Below, in pieces: positions 60,966 through 64,000 of a stretch of DNA of 64,000 nt. A program made the position numbers and the translations under genes. The notes under the pieces were generated by a model, which did no database searches, was not told the origin of the DNA, and saw nothing but the letters and a program-made list of their open reading frames with translations. The stretch is taken from contig WACJ01000046.1 of the NCBI GenBank assembly GCA_008973525.1, positions 1,178,001 to 1,242,000 of the forward strand. The letters run 5' to 3'. Positions within the stretch are counted from its first letter, which is position 1, and the number at the start of each line of letters is the position of its first letter. This DNA comes from Stenopsyche tienmushanensis. Its lineage: Eukaryota > Arthropoda > Insecta > Trichoptera > Stenopsychidae.

Positions 60966-63078
60966 TTGCGAATCTCCAAAGATGACCCAAAATATTATAT
61001 TTCCAAAATAAATACTCTTTGATAGTGAGCGATAAGAACTGTATTTTATAGAAGCTCTTTGAATACATTTTAATATTTGACTGAATTTAAATAAATATAT
61101 ACATATTCAATGGCTTATTTATTTGCGTGCTTCTTTTCATATAAAATCGTAAACATGTAAATGTCAGCAACTCGGGAGTATTTCTTTTCACCCACAGTAA
61201 GAACGACATAAAATTCGTCCATAAAATATACGTAAAAGTGTGATAAAAACTTTTTAACGACTTAACCTTTACCACTTATTGCTTGATGAAAACCGTATTG
61301 ATTATTTAGCGTCAGTATATCGACGAAGAACGAATTTTCGCCATGATAATTATTCTAGTCGAAGATGGAATATCCTGCAAAATGATGTCTTTCAATAATT
61401 CCAGGTTTGGAATTCATTGTCATGTTTCAATGCTCATGGAGTCCAAATAAAAACTCCTCAGTAATTTTCGCTCCATAAAAAATTTATAGAATTCCAAATG
61501 AGAAAAATTCAATTTCGGGAAAAAAAATAAAAATGAATTCATCCTCTAAATTTGAATATTATAAGATGTTAAACGAGGCATTCAAAATTTCGCTTATCAG
61601 TAATGTGAGAGTTCCTTTAATACCCTGGGGCAGAATTGAGGAGGAATTAAAAAAAGGTCATAGCTCTTCCTTACTACGTTCATCATCATAATAATAAACT
61701 TCAAAATTTCAGACAGAACGCTAATGTCATCATATATTAATATAGAAGGTTATCTCTAATTTGAACAGAAAAACAATAAAAGCAGTTGAATGGAATATTC
61801 ACCTGTATTTCGTCTAATTAGCATCTTCTAATAGCAGCAGAGTGGTATTGCTCAGCCCATTCTCTGTAACGGCCCAGTTTGGTCCTTAAGATAAGGAGTT
61901 CGGTTGTAAACAATGTTGCTGCTCGGTATTATCTAAATTTATAGATAATGCCGCATCACCCCCCAGCCCGAGGCATCGGTAAAAGTTTGGAGGCGAAGTT
62001 TAGTTATGGGGGGAGGGGCTGTAAATGATAAAATTTCACTTCCCCATGAGCAACCTACGAGGGACTAATTGAATACTAAAAATACCCTTGTAATTAACGC
62101 CAATATTAGCGTTCATAATGTTAATACACGTATTCGCATCCTGAATGGTTATTATGTAATTTTCATCCCTCATCAGACCGGCAATTAGGAGACTTCATAA
62201 GAATGAAGTTAATCAAATAACACGCCATTATTTGTTGTTGAATTTAATTATCTTGTAATTCAGGTGAAGAAACACCTACGCAGTAATTAGATACGGGAGA
62301 CTTTTATCAACCCTTTAACATCGATTAAGATTATCCTTTGCGACAAATAATTAAAGGCTTACGTGATTCTTCGTCCATCTCTATCCATGATAATTATTAA
62401 GCAGTATTATGTTTTTGATATTAATAAATCCATCATCAAAATTTATCAAATAGCATTTTTAATAAAAATTGGTATGAAATTTTAAACGATTTCACGAGGT
62501 CAAAACTATTCAAGTATTTACGCCGAAATAAATAAATAACGTGCCAAAAATGCAATAATTAAATTATTGATGTAAAATATATACATACAAACTTAAATAC
62601 ATTTAATATAATATTTTCAATAAAATATTTTTGGTCAGTTAGTATCAAATCGGTATAAGAGGAAAGGGTTAAATTTAAAAATAGAAGGATATTATCTTTA
62701 AAATATAAAATGCTTAAATTATTTAATATTCGTTTTGCAACTTTGGTGATATATGACTTTAAGAGTATTTTGGTTGAAAAGGTTTTAAGCATTTAATTCC
62801 TGAATGGTATGGATTGCCACGATTTATAATTTATTAAATCTGTTCCTAAACAATATGAATTACATAGGCTTCAAGAGCTTTACTTTATGCCTTCTGGTGG
62901 ATTTAGAAGTATAATATACAATGAATCTTATACTACAAGTACAAAATTCATAAAATTTCAAAATGTACAACTTTTTACCCGAGGCTTGCAGATTTACAAC
63001 ACTCATATGCATTCACACAATCATCCAAATTACAAATTTTGTTCAAATGCAAATTCAGGCTTCTCTCACGGGGCAGCT
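60966..63078. other. AT-rich noncoding stretch
   Basis: No gene is supported. A GC-richer pocket lies at 61850-62050. The ATG-started 72-codon frame at 62887-63105 is unrecognised and runs across the candidate TATA box. Confidence 0.4.
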
Positions 63079-63086
63079 TATAAAAG
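63079..63086 (+). promoter_or_regulatory. Candidate TATA box
   Basis: TATAAAAG is framed by GC-richer sequence (GGGGCAGC before, GACTTCAGGGCAG after). A TCAGTTT initiator-like motif at 63153 lies 74 bp downstream, too far for this TATA. A second TATAAT at 63119 lies 36 bp from it. The following 80 bp are CpG-rich and could be 5-prime leader. This is motif-level evidence only. Confidence 0.2.
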
Positions 63087-63159
63087 ACTTCAGGGCAGAT
63101 TATAACATACTCGTGTGATATAATCTTCTTTGAAGCACACATGTGAGAGGTTTCAGTTT

Positions 63160-64000
63160 GTTTGAACGAACCGACCGAGTGTTTGACTTGCACTGACTAA
63201 CGAGACCGCAGCGTACACAAGTTAACGGATCTAACAAGCGAAAGCCTTACAAAAATATTTAATCCTGTATAATTAAAAGTTAATATGTTTCGTTGAGCAC
63301 ATATGCTGATGAGCGCTCTAAGGCGCCGAGAGCCATCGCTGAAGAGCTTCATATACAAAAGACTTGCACAAAAGCTCCGCTTGCTTCACTATTTAACAAT
63401 TTTCTAACTACAGCATCTAATGTTTGTTCGGAAAAGCACTATTTTCTATAGAAAGTGGTGGATAAAGTATTCAAGCGTTTCAAATCTTCTAAATATTAAA
63501 GCTGCGATAAAAAAAATATTATGGAAATGGTAGCACTTTTAAGCGCTTTAAATATAAAAATCTGCCTTTAGTAAAATCATAGTGTGATTCATAGTGTGAT
63601 GAAAACGTAAATTTAGTTTTTTGTCGCTTTGTTTATGTGAGCATTGTAATAGACTTTCATCATATTGTCCAAAAAACGCTTTAAGCGGAAAAATAAGGCA
63701 AATTACAGTTTAATATGGAGAGGAAAAAAGGATGAAAAGTTTGCTTTGTGCAATTTAGTTTCATTTCCACAAACCACAACTAAAAGTTTAATTCATTTTA
63801 CATCTTCCATTACTGATATTTACGCTTTAAGTTGATTATTTATTCAAAGATTGCAAATAATTATTTAAATGTTGAAAGAATTCAGAAATATTCCTCAATT
63901 ATAGTATGATAAACATCATTCCTTCAAATTCAAACATTCCTACAAAAACACAAGTAACAAGCAACATATAGTATTTAAATATAATTGATAAGCGAGATTT
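63160..64000. other. Noncoding stretch to the window end
   Basis: No supported gene. ATAGTGTGATTC/ATAGTGTGATG is a 12-13-bp tandem duplication near 63580. Confidence 0.35.

Noticed and set aside
63306..63335. CTGATGAG followed by a GCGC/GCGC stem, resembling a hammerhead ribozyme core
   Set aside because: The required GAAA after stem II reads GAGA with an extra C, and no matching stem I/III or cleavage site is evident. Coincidental.
1..64000. CRISPR array, rRNA genes, mitochondrial or bacterial insertion
   Set aside because: I saw no regularly spaced repeats, no rRNA-like conserved blocks and no organelle or bacterial coding sequence on either strand.

Overview
This window looks like a gene-poor stretch of an arthropod, probably insect, nuclear genome. 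It is strongly AT-rich. There are no long open frames, no ribosome-binding or operon layout and no bacterial genes. Interspersed DNA transposons, tRNA-derived SINE pieces and short TTAGG-like motifs are all typical of insects. I did not recognise any intact host gene. The base composition and emptiness fit a very large intron or an intergenic desert. Species-level identity cannot be read from the sequence.

Layout. 0.4-0.6 kb: worn hAT-type MITE. 2.09-4.62 kb: a Helitron on the minus strand with readable ends (A|TC...CTAG|T), a decayed Pif1-like helicase, and a 247-bp hAT MITE inserted in it with a perfect 8-bp target duplication. 5.6-6.0 kb: palindromic MITE plus a partial second copy. 10.0, 29.1, 38.8 and 53.9 kb: two tRNA-derived SINE families. 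11.1, 28.9 and 41.8 kb: three copies of another dispersed repeat. 24.5-25.1 kb: pogo/Tigger-type transposase fossil. 31.6-32.2, 46.9-48.5 and 55.5-56.4 kb: three fossils of one Kolobok/Mutator-like transposase family. The middle one keeps perfect terminal inverted repeats flanked by TTAA. 33.7-34.3 kb: a 562-bp GC-rich insert between exact 14-bp direct repeats, probably a retroposon. 34.32-34.57 kb: a second copy of the 0.4-kb hAT MITE.

The best host-gene candidate is a minus-strand exon near 37.9 kb. It encodes a signal peptide and is followed at once by a consensus splice donor in phase 1, as expected for the first coding exon of a secreted or surface protein with a long intron. Weaker candidates are a short exon-like stretch at 16.6 kb, a 143-codon open frame at 20.9 kb and a few GC-richer patches that could be regulatory. 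One of these, at 57.5 kb, holds three CACGTG boxes in 31 bp.

The least explained structures are DNA-level ones: two perfect 40-bp palindromes separated by one base, next to a smaller third (60.86-60.97 kb), and a perfect 27-bp hairpin (26.86-26.92 kb). They look like template-switch products, fold-back elements or assembly artefacts. I found no convincing new multi-gene system. Element ends were located by eye; family assignments rest on remembered family features and were not checked by database search.
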